DNA of 64,000 nucleotides, taken from the NCBI GenBank assembly GCA_020809705.1, contig CP085825.1, positions 3,844,001 to 3,908,000 of the forward strand. Reading direction: 5' to 3'. Shown one piece after another: positions 34,138 to 46,767 of the stretch (position 1 is the stretch's first letter; each line of letters begins with the position of its first letter). The stretch comes from Calonectria ilicicola (Eukaryota > Ascomycota > Sordariomycetes > Hypocreales > Nectriaceae). A model generated the notes under the pieces. The model was not told where the DNA came from. It did no database searches and was given only the letters and a program-made list of their open reading frames with translations. The translations under genes were made by a program, and so were the position numbers.

Positions 34138-36948
34138 GTTCACACCGAAAAAGCAGGAGAGAGAAATAATTTGGGTTCAAGGGATGTCTAATGGAGTCAA
34201 GCCAAGGGGAAAGAAGGGTCATCTAAGAAGCATATGCATCATTTTTCTGCTTCATGTATCATGTAATAATAATAATTCGGGTTTGATCTTTTACATCATT
34301 TCAATTCCACAAGTTACCATTACAGAGTTCGGCTCTCTTTCATCTACATGACGTTAGTAATGGGGAAAGGGCGGTGCTCATCTACTGACAGCGACGCGAA
34401 GTCATTTCCCAACATGTCACTGACGACCGCTCAACCTTACATTGGTACATCATCAAGATTTTGCTCCCGTGTGATCAGAATCTACCAGTGATCTCGTACC
34501 CATGACGTTGCTTCAAACTCGTACTGCGCCTGTGGTTGGATCGAAACAACATCGTGAACTAGCATCGTGAGCAATGACACTGGCGCGTGTTAGCGCGTGT
34601 CAAGATAACATCCAATATGCCAATAACACGGGAATAAGAATCGATGGCCTAGCATGGAGAAGGTGGAGAAATCGTAGAACTTTAAAACCACCTCTTCTTT
34701 TGCTCAATCCTGCTTTTTATCTGCACGAACTTTGTATAAAGCACAGTGATAGGGCTTGTCTGGATACTGTAAGGTCAACTTGCCTCCTTGCTCCCGAAAA
34801 AAAAAAAAAAAAAGGGGCTATCGGGGAACTCCGAGATGTTCAGCAGGCATCTTGTTGCTCAGGGTTCGCAGATAGTGAGGTCGATCAACTTCAATACTGA
34901 ACACATAGGTTCTGTTTTGGACATCTCTATTTTCAGTAAGAGACAGGCAGGGTGCTGTGTCTCTTTATAAGCAGATCGACATCCTTCAACTCGGCGATTG
35001 GGAAAAAAAAGCAAGTTTGTCGCACTGCGCCCCCTCTAGGGTAGGTCAGCTTACTCTAAAACTTTTGACGATCCAAGTTTAAGATAGCTGTCCTAATGCA
35101 AGGGGGGATTAGCAATTGTGTTGTTTTACAGTTGGTCGCCATCTGAATCAATGCCTGCCACCGCGCCCATATAATTGGGTAAGACTAGATTTCAGATGCC
35201 TTTTTTTTGTCGGGAAAATCCCACAACAATATGTATGTACACACTCTAAGAGAATGGCGGTCTCGATCAGCGAGTTCACACGAATGAAGACAGACAAATT
35301 GTGGCGCGGACGAAACAGCTTGCACCCAACACAAGAACTAAGCTGAGACTGAGACCAAAGCAAAACATATCAGTCTATTGATATGCCCCTGCGCCCTGCT
35401 TTCTAAGTTTACCCCAAGGTAATGGAGGGCTAGACGCCACCGCTCTAAACTAGCCTCCACGGCCAAAGTCCCCAGGGCTGAGGAGACGATTTTTGAAGGC
35501 TCGACCCGTTCCCTTGCCACGTGGTTTTTGCAAGTTGGCGGCAACGCCCACGCTACACACTGGATACATCATCGCTTGGACCTTTCCTTGGGTCTAGACT
35601 AAGGCCCGAAAGCGTGACGCCATTTGACTGGCGGAAGATGTATCTGCCTTTTCTGGCTGGCACTACACCGCATGGCTGACTGCGTTTGTGTAGGCCAAGT
35701 CCGTTGAGATAAGGCGTTTGTGATAAGAGAAGAGGGAACAAGACTATGAGCAGGATGCATAGGAGTTGGCTGGAAGCAGTCGGTACAGTGTATTTGACAT
35801 ACATCACGTCACTTAAACCCGGGGCTGCCCGTCTGCACACGGATAGTGACCAGGACCCGCCGCGGGAAGTTGTAGATGTACTCGCATCGGTCGAGTCTGT
35901 CAGTTCTCACTTCACAGAGCGTGCGCACCAGCTTGTAGCAAGACCAAGGAAGCACCATGATCCCTGTATTCGAACGTTCCACCCCCAGACATGGATTTTT
36001 AGCTCTTCTCTACCCATCTGCCATGACATACCCGGGGTAACCGGGGGAAACCAGGGCGGACTTTCAAGCCACCCAGTCTCGGCCCTAAGCTTTCGGCCGC
36101 TTGGACGGCGCTCTCGCCGGCCGAGCCAGGACCGCTTATCAGCCTCCGCCCACGGCTTCCATCCGGTCGCATCAATGATAGAGGGTTGCAGAACGACGTT
36201 GGATCGCGTCAAGTCCCATGATTCACTCACGCATGACGTCTGCGTCATGTAGATCATTGACTGAGCGGCCCCAAATCACCGCCCCGCTGGCGGCTACGGG
36301 CCTATCCCGTGTGCGCAAAACACTCGCACAACTGAGCTGTCATGTCCCACCCCCCATGTTTCAACCTCGTGCTCTGATGGGAGCCAACCCCAGACGAGAC
36401 CCCTAGTAGGTTCGTGTCCAATGGGGCGTGGCGATGGCTGTGTGCTTTGTTCCCTCTTCCCCCAAGTTAGCCTCGCGCATTGCTCCTTTAGAGTCATTCA
36501 TCCTTTGTAGCTGCAGATCTATTGGCCATTTTTCGATCAGATATGCATCTTGTTGACCGGTTTTATCTTGTCTCAATTCTATGTCGCCAAGTGCTTGTTG
36601 CCCCTCGCCTCAGAAGCCACGTCGGCTCCCTGTCCTGTACACATTGACGGAACCTGTGCGTTGAACGATGCCATCGTGGATTCTTGGGCCGGCACTTCCG
36701 TGCCCACAACAAGGATGGCCAAGTTACAGCCATCTAGTTTGTCACCAGCCCGTGGAGGAGGCCGTTTCCTCCGCCACGAGCGATTGGCAGCATCAGCCCT
36801 AATCGCGATATCAAAAAAAGAACAAATAGTACGCAGGCTCTCTGAGATTGAAATGTGCATCTCTATTATCTGTCTTCTTCCATGATAATCTATATCTCTA
36901 CACCTTATACATCTCTTGATATTTAATCCAGCTCAAGCTAGTATAAAC
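34138..36948. other. gene-poor stretch
   Basis: Open frames are short and conflict between strands. A poly-A run lies near 34798-34813. The TATA-like TTTATAAGC at 34962 has no fitting frame downstream. Confidence 0.4.
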
Positions 36949-37262
36949 ATGGCTGATTATACGGATAGAGGTTCTATGGAAGTAAACCTCAGCGAGGGTT
37001 GTTCGTAAGATGTCCCGTCTCACGACCGATGAAAAAAACGGAATATGCGCTAATGAAAACAAGGTGCTGTGAGCATAATATCACCCCAGATACCGGCTCT
37101 AGCAAGGACGAACGTAAAAAGTTGTTCATGAAGGATAAGGAGCTCGAGATACAGGGCCGTCTATGCAATATGCCTAGAGATGTTTCGTTTGACAAAAGCC
37201 ACCAACAGAATTTCTCCGCCAAAATGCCCGAGAAGGCATCAGATTCGAAACAGAAGGCTTAG
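36949..37262 (+). CDS. small charged orphan protein, spliced
   Basis: Exon 1 is 36949-37004 and exon 2 is 37064-37262, giving 84 residues. The 59-base intron has a GTAAGA donor, a CGCTAATGA branch point and an ACAAG acceptor, and the phase (2) is kept. The ATG is in ATAAACATGG context. The protein has a Cys cluster near residue 20 (GCSCCEHN) at the exon junction, then a Lys/Glu/Asp-rich part (KDERKKLFMKDKELEIQGR) and a basic end. It would be soluble. The use of charged residues in one frame over 65 codons is better than in the other frames. No family is known. The acceptor is AAG, not CAG or TAG, a small weakness of the model. Confidence 0.4.
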
Positions 37263-39205
37263 CTGATGTAATATGGAAATCTCCGAGGGTAGCGCCAAGC
37301 TTCGTGAAGACTGCACAAGTGGGCGAGAGGGCCACCACTTTGAACATGATGATGATGCTTTTTCGGGCAAATGTTGGTCTTGGCAAAACAGCATATGATA
37401 TGATAAATGTTTCTGAATAAATCTCCATTGGTGACCCGACAACTTGCTTTTAATTTTTCAATTAACTTGCGGTTCCGCAAGTTGTTCCAGATCTCTTCAA
37501 GTGCTTACTTCTCTAAACTTTGCGGTCCCTAAGGCAGGGGCTCCGGGTATGGAAAATCCCCTGATTTGCGTCAGAGACATTGGTGACGGCACATGTCTCG
37601 TGTAACCCGACAAAATATGCGCACAACCTCTTTAACGCATGCCACGTAATTCGAGTAGGGCCGGGTTTCCCCTGACCCTAGAACTAGGAGCCCCCCCCTC
37701 CTTCGGGGAATTCGTATTGTTTTGGGAGACGGGGGACCGGGGGGGAACACATCGAGGGGCGAGACAGTATTTCCATTCAAGGCCGAGTGTCACAGCGCAC
37801 CTCAGGCTGGCTGACTGCCTATGTGGCTGAGCTATTGTGAGACCTGGCGCGGGGCTTAGGCCCGGTCGTAGACAGATCTAGCTATCTTTGTCGCTCAATG
37901 CATATGGCGTTGGCCATACTTTGCTTGTCCAGCCTGACGGACCATACATAACAGCATAGGGAGCATGCAGTGCATTGCGGGTTATGTGTGGCACTCATCA
38001 TCTGTCTCTCCTGGAGGCGCCCGGTACCGGAACCCTGATCGACAGCTATAGGAATCCTTAATTTGAAAGCAAATCGCATATCAGTAGCACAGCTCTCTTT
38101 TGGGTCACCACGTTGCTATTTTGGGACTTCTCTGAGTCTCAATTGGGTTGGAGTGCCTGTGCACGATAGCAGCGCTGATGGATGCGCTGACTCTTAAGAT
38201 GGGCGAGATACAATACCGAAATTAGGAGGGGAAATGGCCTGGGCGTATCTAGTTGCACGGCAATTAAAGAAAATACTGTTTATTTTTGGCTTGGCACACA
38301 TGTTGAGTAAACAATTGGGGGGGGATTGATCGACAGCACATCTCTAAAAACACACCAATACATAAACCCCCGCTAAAACAACAGATTGGATAAATTAATT
38401 CAACCACGCCTACCATGCCATTTCAGCCTGCATCGGTGGAAATTGGGGAACTGCATGCCCTAAATTAACACGCCAAGCACGGATCCGAATGTGGTGTGCA
38501 GGATGCCTAAGCGCTCGTAGATCCGGGTTGCGCGGGCTTGAAGCACTGGCAAAGGAGAGATGGTGGGAAAAAAAAAGAAAAGGAAAAGAAAATGAAGGAG
38601 AGCGATCGCCTCAGCAAGCCACAGCCTGCTCTGCTTGCTGCGGCTGAGATGGTTGCTTTGACGCTAACTCTGCTGAATCAAATGTGACGGCACGGATGAT
38701 CGCCCCCCCGGTGTTAGAGGACGCATGGGGCAGCATGCAAATGCAGCACCGCGCGTCTGACAGCTGACTGACTGGCATTCTCCGGTAGCCCAACGGCAAC
38801 GCCAGAGTAAAACATCAAATGTCCAAGCAGATGGCAATTTTCAGCAAATGGCACCGTCCTGATGCAACCCAAGCCGGTCCAAACGCGCCCCAAGTGGGCG
38901 AGGGCACTTAGACAAGATGAAACTGAGCCCATCAAGATAGCTGCAGCAGCTCGCGGCAGTTCGGCTTCGCCGCGCTTGTCCCTCTCCCACAGCAGCAGCA
39001 GCAGCAGCCGGGAGTGAGACACGCCTAAAGGAGGCGATATGGACTGAAATCAACGCTGAGGAGTCTCAACAACAAAGCCTGCCGTCTCGATTAGGATAGC
39101 CGGTTTCGGCTACCACAACCAATGACGCGACATCGAGCTTCAGATCCAACTACTCAACCGACACACTAGGAAACTCAAAACAGGCGGAAACAGTCCGGAA
39201 CGTGC
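37263..39205. other. gene-poor stretch
   Basis: No supported gene. A short (AGC)6 run lies at about 38991-39008. Confidence 0.4.
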
Positions 39206-40517
39206 TCAGGTCTGGCTGACCAGCACCGGCTGGACCTTGAAGTGGATCGCGATAGCTGGGTTGGCCTTGACACGCCTCGCCAGCGAGTCCCAGTGCTCTG
39301 GCTCCCACTCGGAAGAGACGCCGTGCACCCAGATCTCGCATTCGCCTCCCCACAGAGACACACAGTCTAGTCGATCTCCTTTTGGTGAATACGAGTACGC
39401 ACGGCACGCTCCAGGCTGGTCTGGCTCACGATGGCCGATCCTAGGATTCAAGTGCCGTAGCCGCCCAAGAATGCTCGGACTAAAACAACCACCATCGGGG
39501 GTCAGACGGCGATGCTAGCTCAAGCACTCCGTCCCGCGCCTCCCCACACCACAGGCCGTCAACGGCTCCGTGTATCGATACTAAGCCCCCAAAGCCCCCC
39601 TCTCCAGCGCAGCCTCAGCCTTAGTCAAGGCCCTGTGGCAGGGCTAGGTCTGCCACTATTCCCCGTCGATCTATCGGATCTGAATCCCCTCTCAACACCA
39701 GTATCTTTTTTTCTTATTTTGTTTCTCACTAGCAGGCCGCGGCACTAGACTTCTTTTCCTACTCGACCACCCTTGATCAGTGATCTAGGGGTGGGTCTTT
39801 CACAGCCGACACCGCGAGCTGGAACCTCCATGAGCTGCTTGCTATCCTATATCTTGAAGATGATCCCGCTCTACGATCGAGGGTATGTGGCTAAGCAAGC
39901 TCAGGATCTGATTGCCAGCAGACACCACAGGAACCTAATTTGGAATCTTGATACCGCCGAATACATCATCATCCACCATGCCACACTCGATGAGTCCAGA
40001 ACATGAGAACGGGGCACCAGTTTTGTAAGCACTCGGCGCTCTTTACCATCACACTTTCCTTGTGTTTTACACTGCCCTTTCCATTAAAATAAGGCGATGA
40101 GGATGGCTTGCTAACGAAAAATATTCAATAGCGACAAACCTACAAACCCAAACAGCTCGAAGTCCCACCGACACTCACCATCTATGGAGATGTACCTTCG
40201 ATCAACAGACGACCCGATAAACGTACGAATCTCGCTCGGAGGGTTGATTCTTTCAAACAATTCACAGCAAAACACGCCGAACCAAGGACCTACGCCCAAC
40301 TGATATCCACGCCGGCGGAGACTCCTTATTTTGAGATACTCTCCTGGAAGCCGACCTGCTTTGGGTTGGATTTGTTCGCCTCCTCTACGATATTGTTCAA
40401 GCAATAAGCAAGAAGGAGCTGCCTAGAGACCGCGGAAGGATCTTTTTGGACATCAATGCAGGAATAGCTGGTAGGATCGATAGCCAACCGCTGCATGTCG
40501 AACTCTATCCTCATCAT
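39206..40517 (-). other. coding-looking patch, gene or relic not resolved
   Basis: Three minus-strand pieces read like exons: 40517-40356 (starting MMRIEFDMQRLAID), 40299-40179 and 40038-39935. They join in phase to 128 residues. The first donor (GTCGGC) is poor and no clear branch point is seen. A fourth piece, 39479-39206, with an acceptor after CTGAC and GTTGTTTTAG, encodes GDRLDCVSLWGGECEIWVHG and ends in a stop. Upstream, TATTTAAATA lies at 40602-40611. On the + strand a rival model exists with excellent splice signals: ATG 39978, donor GTAAGC at 40025, TGCTAACGA branch, acceptor at 40131, stop 40303, 72 residues. Both cannot be right. It may also be a decayed gene. I do not recognise any of the products. 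Confidence 0.25.
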
Positions 40518-40646
40518 GCGCTAATGGCTATATTGCACACGACAAGTGCCTCTCTAAAAAGATGAGAGCGGTTTCATGTCAAATTCCACTTGAAAAAGCC
40601 GTATTTAAATAGCCTAGCTTCCACTACCATAAGATATGGGAGGGTA

Positions 40647-41585
40647 TCAGTATTCATGGCATTGGCCATGGCATTGATATAAATCAAAAGAATATCGCGT
40701 CCTCACATTTTGCCCAAGCCACTTTGTACGTGCTGTGAATCCATTAGTTAAACTCCGATAGGAGACAAGAGGCAAAGCCTCCACAGTTGACTTGATGTCG
40801 AGCAGCGTTGCCAAGTCCATCAGCCACTTCGGCAATGGTGCCGAGGGGCACCCTCGACTGGTTGACAACCATGGGCTTCGGGCGGTCGATTGGGGCTGGA
40901 CGCGAGGGTTTAGGGCGGACACACAGGCCACACAAAACGCCAACTTCGGCACGCCGTGAATCTTATTGGTGATGAGCATAACCTAGTGGTTAAGTCAAAA
41001 TCCGCCTTGAAAACGTGCTGGGCCTCGACAGCGGTACGAAGCCACGCCCCACAGTATGTTGGGCTGGCAGCTTACGCAGACCAGCCCCTCTTTAACAACG
41101 GGCTCAAGTGCCTTGGCAGCTTGATACGAGTTTGCGAATCTCTTGAAGTCGTCTCAACAAATGGCTGCAGAGGTGCTTGCATGCTGAACATTTCCCTGGG
41201 GAACAAGGAAGGGTGAGGTGAGAATGGGGTATTCACATGGGGTATGGGCCGAACCGGCGTGAATCCCATTGGAGGTAGACTTGTCGTGGCATCCTTGCTT
41301 GCGATGGGGCTTGCCGTCGAACGGGAAGCGTTCCCACAACGGGGAGGAACTAATGTCCAAGTGGCTAGCGAAAAAAGAAAATAACAGAAGAACGAGTCGC
41401 AGACGGTACTTGACAGCAGCGCGATGTGTGTCCGGGAAGTGCTTTTTGTTGGCCCACTGGAGTCCTAAGCAAATTCAATTGTCTCCTTGTCGGGCCAGCT
41501 TCAGTGATTCCCGGCATCAGCGATTCTTGCCCTCTGGCATTTTCCAGCCTTTATTCAACTCGTTATAGATTCGGTCGTTGCCCAT
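40647..41585 (-). CDS. orphan protein, five-exon model with a GC-AG intron
   Basis: Exons are 41585-41531, 41464-41410, 41364-41237, 41152-41076 and 40982-40647, giving 216 residues if the last exon runs to its stop. Intron 1 has a GCAAGA donor. Intron 2 has GTACCG and a T-rich tract before CGCTAG. Intron 3 has GTGAAT. Intron 4 has GTAAGC, CTTAAC and CACTAG. All phases agree. The start reads MGNDRIYNELNKGWKMPEG and later DDFKRFANSYQAAKALEP. The last exon is doubtful: another frame there (from 40872, MVVNQSRVPLGTIAEVADGL) looks more like protein, so an extra intron or a frameshift may be present near 40890-40940. No family is recognised and there is no signal peptide. It is divergent from the short gene at 42037. 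Confidence 0.33.
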
Positions 41586-42036
41586 CTTTGCGGAGCGAAG
41601 GGGCTGGAGCAAAATGTTCGGTCGACGGGGTAGCGCCCCTATTCGGATATCGTCGTTATCGTTATGGTTTCATTATGTACCGATAATTGCTTTTCAAAGC
41701 TCTGTGGGTATGATTTTTGTTGTTTTTGACCTTGCTTTTTCCCCGGCCGAGTTGCAATGCATGTAGCTGAGGGGACCTTTAGAGCGATCATCAGTAAAGT
41801 ATATGAACTCCCCTTTCTCTCTTCGGTCAGCAAGAATCCTCAAGACGAAGGCCCCCCTTTCTTGTGTGTTTTGTTTGCTACTTGTTCGCTCCCCAAATAC
41901 ACCACCCAAGTTCTGCACCCTCCCTCACAGTGAATATTGGCCTGGCTGGCTTCGATAGGTATCCATCCCATATCCTCTTCGATTCGATCGCCTCCCTCGG
42001 GGGAGTCTAACAGTGACAACAAGACATTCAACCAAA

Positions 42037-42291
42037 ATGTGTGCCTTGGGGTACGAAGTATGTCGCCATCAGCTCGTCGAGAGGTTCCTGAGCGATGAAA
42101 ATAGGCCGCTGTGCCTTTCTGAGCCTAGCCGCCATTTGAAGCCAGACGCTGCGAGGGAACGGCTCCAGATCATTCTTGAAGGGCTGGCGACCGTGTTAAA
42201 GATGAAAGGTAGTGTCGCAGATGGGCCGAATCAAGGAACGGAAACGGCCCGCCCGGAAGCTATCGAGATAGGGGAAAGCTTATTGAGATGA
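42037..42291 (+). CDS. small orphan protein, unspliced
   Basis: This is an 84-residue frame. The ATG is in CAACCAAAATG context, close to the fungal consensus. The protein begins MCALGYEVCRHQLVERFL, has an amphipathic helix around RERLQIILEGLATVLKMKG and ends acidic. Codon use favours C and G endings. The stop overlaps a second start in the form ATGA at 42288-42291, from which a 38-codon frame runs to 42404 with similar quality (MKEVKKKKNKDGAETV...). An unseen intron could join the two frames. No known domain was seen. The 451 bases between this start and the minus-strand start at 41585 would be a shared promoter. Confidence 0.38.
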   Translation: MCALGYEVCRHQLVERFLSDENRPLCLSEPSRHLKPDAARERLQIILEGLATVLKMKGSVADGPNQGTETARPEAIEIGESLLR

Positions 42292-42404
42292 AAGAAGTCA
42301 AAAAAAAAAAAAACAAGGACGGTGCTGAGACTGTTTCATCGGTCGTGGAGTTGGTGCGCGGACACTTTGAGGATTACGGACGGACGGGAGGGCCGCCTTG
42401 CTAA

Positions 42405-45400
42405 GTACAGTCGTGCGCCTAATCACTGGAACGGGAAATATCCGGTCCCGTGGCTGAGGCGTTTTTTGCGTGAAAAAATGTTTGTTCTGGATGAACAAGG
42501 GTTTGAGATGGTTTGCACGGTTGGCCTAAGCTTAGCTTGTTTTTGCCTATGTAAAAAAAAAGACAACGTGAAGTCATTCACACTCTGTGCTCCCCTCCTG
42601 TGGACCCGACCGCGCCATTTTTTCGAAATATGTAGAAAATGTTCACAAAGCTGAAGGCAGACAGTTAATTTTAAAACGGACCCCAACAAGTTGCCTTGCT
42701 GGGCTGCTGCATTGGGCAGGGGGGGTGGCCATGTTGGTTGGCTCTGGGCCTTGTTAATGGGCCATGAACTGAAATTCTCCCTCTGTTATTTGCAGGAAAT
42801 AGAAAAAATCCTGACACGAGTTGCTTAAGAGAAGCGATAAGGCGGAAAAAATCAACCTTGCACAGCCCACATTAGGGGTAGTGTGCATTGCCTTCGAACC
42901 GGGTGTGCAACCATCTCGACAGTCAGCCGAGCAATTTGGGAATGGTGGCACGCGGTTTTTGAGAATATAGTGTTTCATGTAGGTGACCCTGGAGACTTGG
43001 CCTCGTTCCTGATCCCTTTCTATCCCACCTTCCATCATCGGTGACCCCTTGGAATTTTCCTGTCCTGAATCTTCCCCAAGACAACAGCGGGCCGGGAGGG
43101 AGGTCCAGAAAGTGATCCCGACCCGCGGAATAATTAAGTCTCAGAGGATCCGGCTGTAGCTGGAATGCACACTTGAGGAGACACCAACCAATAGCCGCCT
43201 GCTCTTGAAAAATCGAACGATGGACCATGCCCGGATTCACGGGAGTCGCTTCCCGCTCACTTGCTCCCAAGGGTTCGACCTGATGACCTTGACCAGTTCC
43301 AACAAAGCAAATTCAAACTACAGCCCGTCAGACTCGCATCATTCTCATGTCTGTGTGGTCACTAATGGGGCCAAAACCTCGCCACAACACCTGTGGTCTT
43401 CCTCTTGTCACAAATAACCTCGCTCCCCTTTCAGCTTTGTTGTCTCTTACCGGGATGTGATGAATTCTCATGCATCTCGCACTGGTTTTGGCAAGTGTGC
43501 TAGGGGTTGCTGCTCGTGATCGGCCCCTCGTTTCCTCTTCTTCCTGGCTTGTCTGTTCTTCTTCCGCTTCTCCTGTCACAAAGGCCAGCGTGACCTGTCC
43601 GCTCGACGCACGCAGCATGCAACCGTTCTTTTTATGCAGTCTCTATCACGCCTCATCACCCACTTCCTCGAATCAAAGCGTATCCCACCCCTCCTAAATA
43701 GCTGATGCAAGCTACCAAAAGATGATGGCAGGGGACAAGTAACCCACAAGCAAGCGACGGGCAGATGGAGGATGGTCACATTTTGGACTCCTTGCATGCG
43801 TGCTCCTGTCCGCTACCACACCTCCTGGTGGGTGACACGAATTACCAGCCCTTGGCTGCACGAAGTTACCTAGATGCTCCAACCGCCATCTCAAACTACA
43901 TACGTGTCTCCACACCGAACCCGCCGAAGCTACCATAGGCATGCGTGGCCGGCTTAGTGTTGCTGCTGACCATCCCATTCAGATACGAAAAGAGGCTGCT
44001 GCACATCACCCCCGACCGCCCCCTTGACTGCCGGGCACCTCAACTATCGCGTCAAATCTCTTCGCCGACCGGATGATTCCATCGACACATCGACGGCCAG
44101 CCCTATTCGAAACGCCATTCATCGATTGAAATATTCTCTTCGGTCGAATCCACCATCATTGAGTCCCTTTTCTCGCACGTCGGGGCTGACGCTGCCTTTT
44201 CTGGTACTGGCGGTCGGCGGTGTATGAGGAGAATTACTCGGAAAGCACTCGGAGGTTGCTCTAAAGCGCGTTGCACTATCTAGCACGAGCTGCCTGCCAT
44301 CAAAAGAAACTCTGTAAGAACAGGCTGTTGAGCCTTTGTTATCCAAACGTACAACCTACAATGATACTGAAAGCAGAAGAACCGAAGATGGTCAACTCGG
44401 TCGCCTCCTTAAGTTTACCGCTCCTATTGCATCTATCATACGAAGCACGGAATACCCCCCACAGATCGACCGTGGCCTAGGCTATCCCAACCGTCTAGCT
44501 ATCGAAGGAGCCCGATGATGTTGCCCCTTCCCACGGTCTGTCGACCCCTGGCTACCTCCTACCTATCTTCGACGGATGCTGCACGGTCATCCGGATCCCA
44601 CGAGACAATACATAATTATACCTTGGCGTTGTGGGCTGCTTTTCATTGTGCCTCTGGGTCTTCTTCAACCTCAAGCGATCGAGGTTGTGACTGGACACCA
44701 ACAGTGTCGTCACTCTGTGCTTCTACATAGCTTAAGAACCATAGGAAGCTGGAGACACTTACGTCTCTCCCATGGTGAGGTGTTGTGCAAATGCTTGACC
44801 GGATTACTATTCTTTCAGGACTCGAGTTGACGACTGTTCTCGTTTACTCTGCTGTGAGCTAACCTGCTCCTTCCTCAATAGACGCGTCTCGGTTTAGTAC
44901 ATCAAATCCACAAGCCTTTTTGATTCACATACGGGGTACCATGAGACTAGTACTGAACGACATAAACATATGATGCCGCATCTGACACTATTTAGCTTGA
45001 GGACTCGCTTAAATATGTCACCAGGCAAGTACCCAGACACCCTGGGAGGAGTTGTCCGACGGCACGATAACCTCACCTTGTCGCAAGGCTGCGGCGCGGC
45101 TCAAGCAAGCAGCGGAGTTAGGCCGCATAAATAGCGCGCATAGATCATGGATCACCACTACCGACGTACAATACACCCCTTGAAAGATTGTGCCGCTGTG
45201 GCATCCTCGCCTTAAGACTCGACCGCCTGAAGATATGTGTTTAGTGGTAAAAATAAATAAATAAATAAATACTAATAAGCTTTATATATAAATTATTTAT
45301 TTACTTTATTTATATAAATTATTTATTTATAATTTAGCTGAAAGATGGTAGGAAAATGTAGATAGGGTACAAACTTTCAGGGATTGTACTGTATTCCGAG

Positions 45401-46767
45401 CGTTATTATGCCACACTTCCACTAAGTCGCCCAACTTCATCTTCTAAGTGCTGATGTGCGCTAAGAAAATAGGGGATTAGTTAGCTTCTCTCGCTCCACA
45501 GGTGGGGGCAACGAGATGATGGCTAAAGATGTGGTAGAAGGTATCTGCCACACCAACAAGGGCTGCCACTTCGCGCCTCTCCCCTTGTCAAGGTTGTCGC
45601 CGAAGGGCCCTGGGTAATAAGGGAGGCCGGAGCTTTGCGCGTATCTTAGCGAAGAGCGGGAGACCCAGGCTTGGTTAGATGGCGATTCGACGGATCTGAC
45701 GGACTCCAGGCAGCGATCCTTGTTGCTACGAAAGACTCCGACCCCAAGATCTCTTGTGGGTTATGATCCGAACTGACCAAAGGGTGAGTAAGCACAACCT
45801 GTGTCAAGCAGCCATGGCATCAATAAGGTGGATTCACCAATGCGCTTTCTATTTTCCTGCCTGATGGTGACGTCTCAAGCCTGTCAAAAGGCGTATGCCG
45901 TCGCGATCTAAGCTAAGCCGGGTTTTTTAAGTTTGAGCCGGACGTTCTCAATTTGAAGCGGGCCGTCGGCGCCGGCCTGTCCCTTTCCCACTTCCCGCGG
46001 GCGACCTAACATGGTTTGCCCCTAGTGAGCACTTGACTAATACCAGCAAACGCCCATTCCTTTTTCTTGACCCCTGGGATAGAGGATTCTTTATGGGAGT
46101 CTCATGTGCTTGTGGTTATTAAACGAAGCGGGGCTCTGCTGATGTGGGGATGACGGGGGCAAGAGGGCAAGGGACGCCTAATTTGCGCACCGAATGGTTT
46201 GACAGGCCTGGCTTTGAGCTAGCCTTCCACTTTATCACCTTGGTTCGAACGATAATTCAGGCCGCTCGATCAAGCACGGTTGGTGAAATATAAAGTAAAG
46301 TAGGCAAGCAATCCAAATGCCAGATTCACAACCTGGAAAGCTCAAGTGAGGTATCTGGGAAGCATGCATTTCTTTTTCTCGACCCTGGATCCTTCACCCA
46401 CAGCATGCTTAGAAGATAGACTAATTTGACTATGCTAAAACATACGTTCTATACCGATTTCCTGCAACCTGACTGGGTGATTGCAAGCTGTCTTGGGAAA
46501 GACTGGAAGAGAATACTTCTCCACCTACATTTCTTGGCCTCATCTACAGCTTTATGCCTAAATATGAACCGAACTATGTAAACCTGAATGTATGAGACTT
46601 TGATGGCGGCGTGAGGTATTGGCGATGCTGGTGGGCTGGGAAGCAGCTCGCATCTCCCCGACACAATTGGTGATGGGTGAACAGTGGGTAATTGAATACT
46701 TTATTTCATCATTTATGGCCTTAAACGCTGGGGAAATATTCCCAGCGGCTATAATTGACCCTATTCT
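42405..46767. other. gene-poor stretch
   Basis: No recognised gene. A 75-codon + strand frame at 43470 starts like a signal peptide (MHLALVLASVLGVAA) but is opposed by a minus-strand frame of equal quality. Around 44060-44730 stop-free frames overlap in three phases. An AT-rich repeat lies at 45250-45334. A minus-strand 3' region of the transporter begins near 46767. Confidence 0.4.
45250..45334. repeat. AT-rich island with TAAA units and a direct repeat
   Basis: (AAAT)n units are followed by two copies of TATATAAATTATTTATTTA separated by a few bases. It is nearly free of G and C, in contrast to its flanks. Confidence 0.85.
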
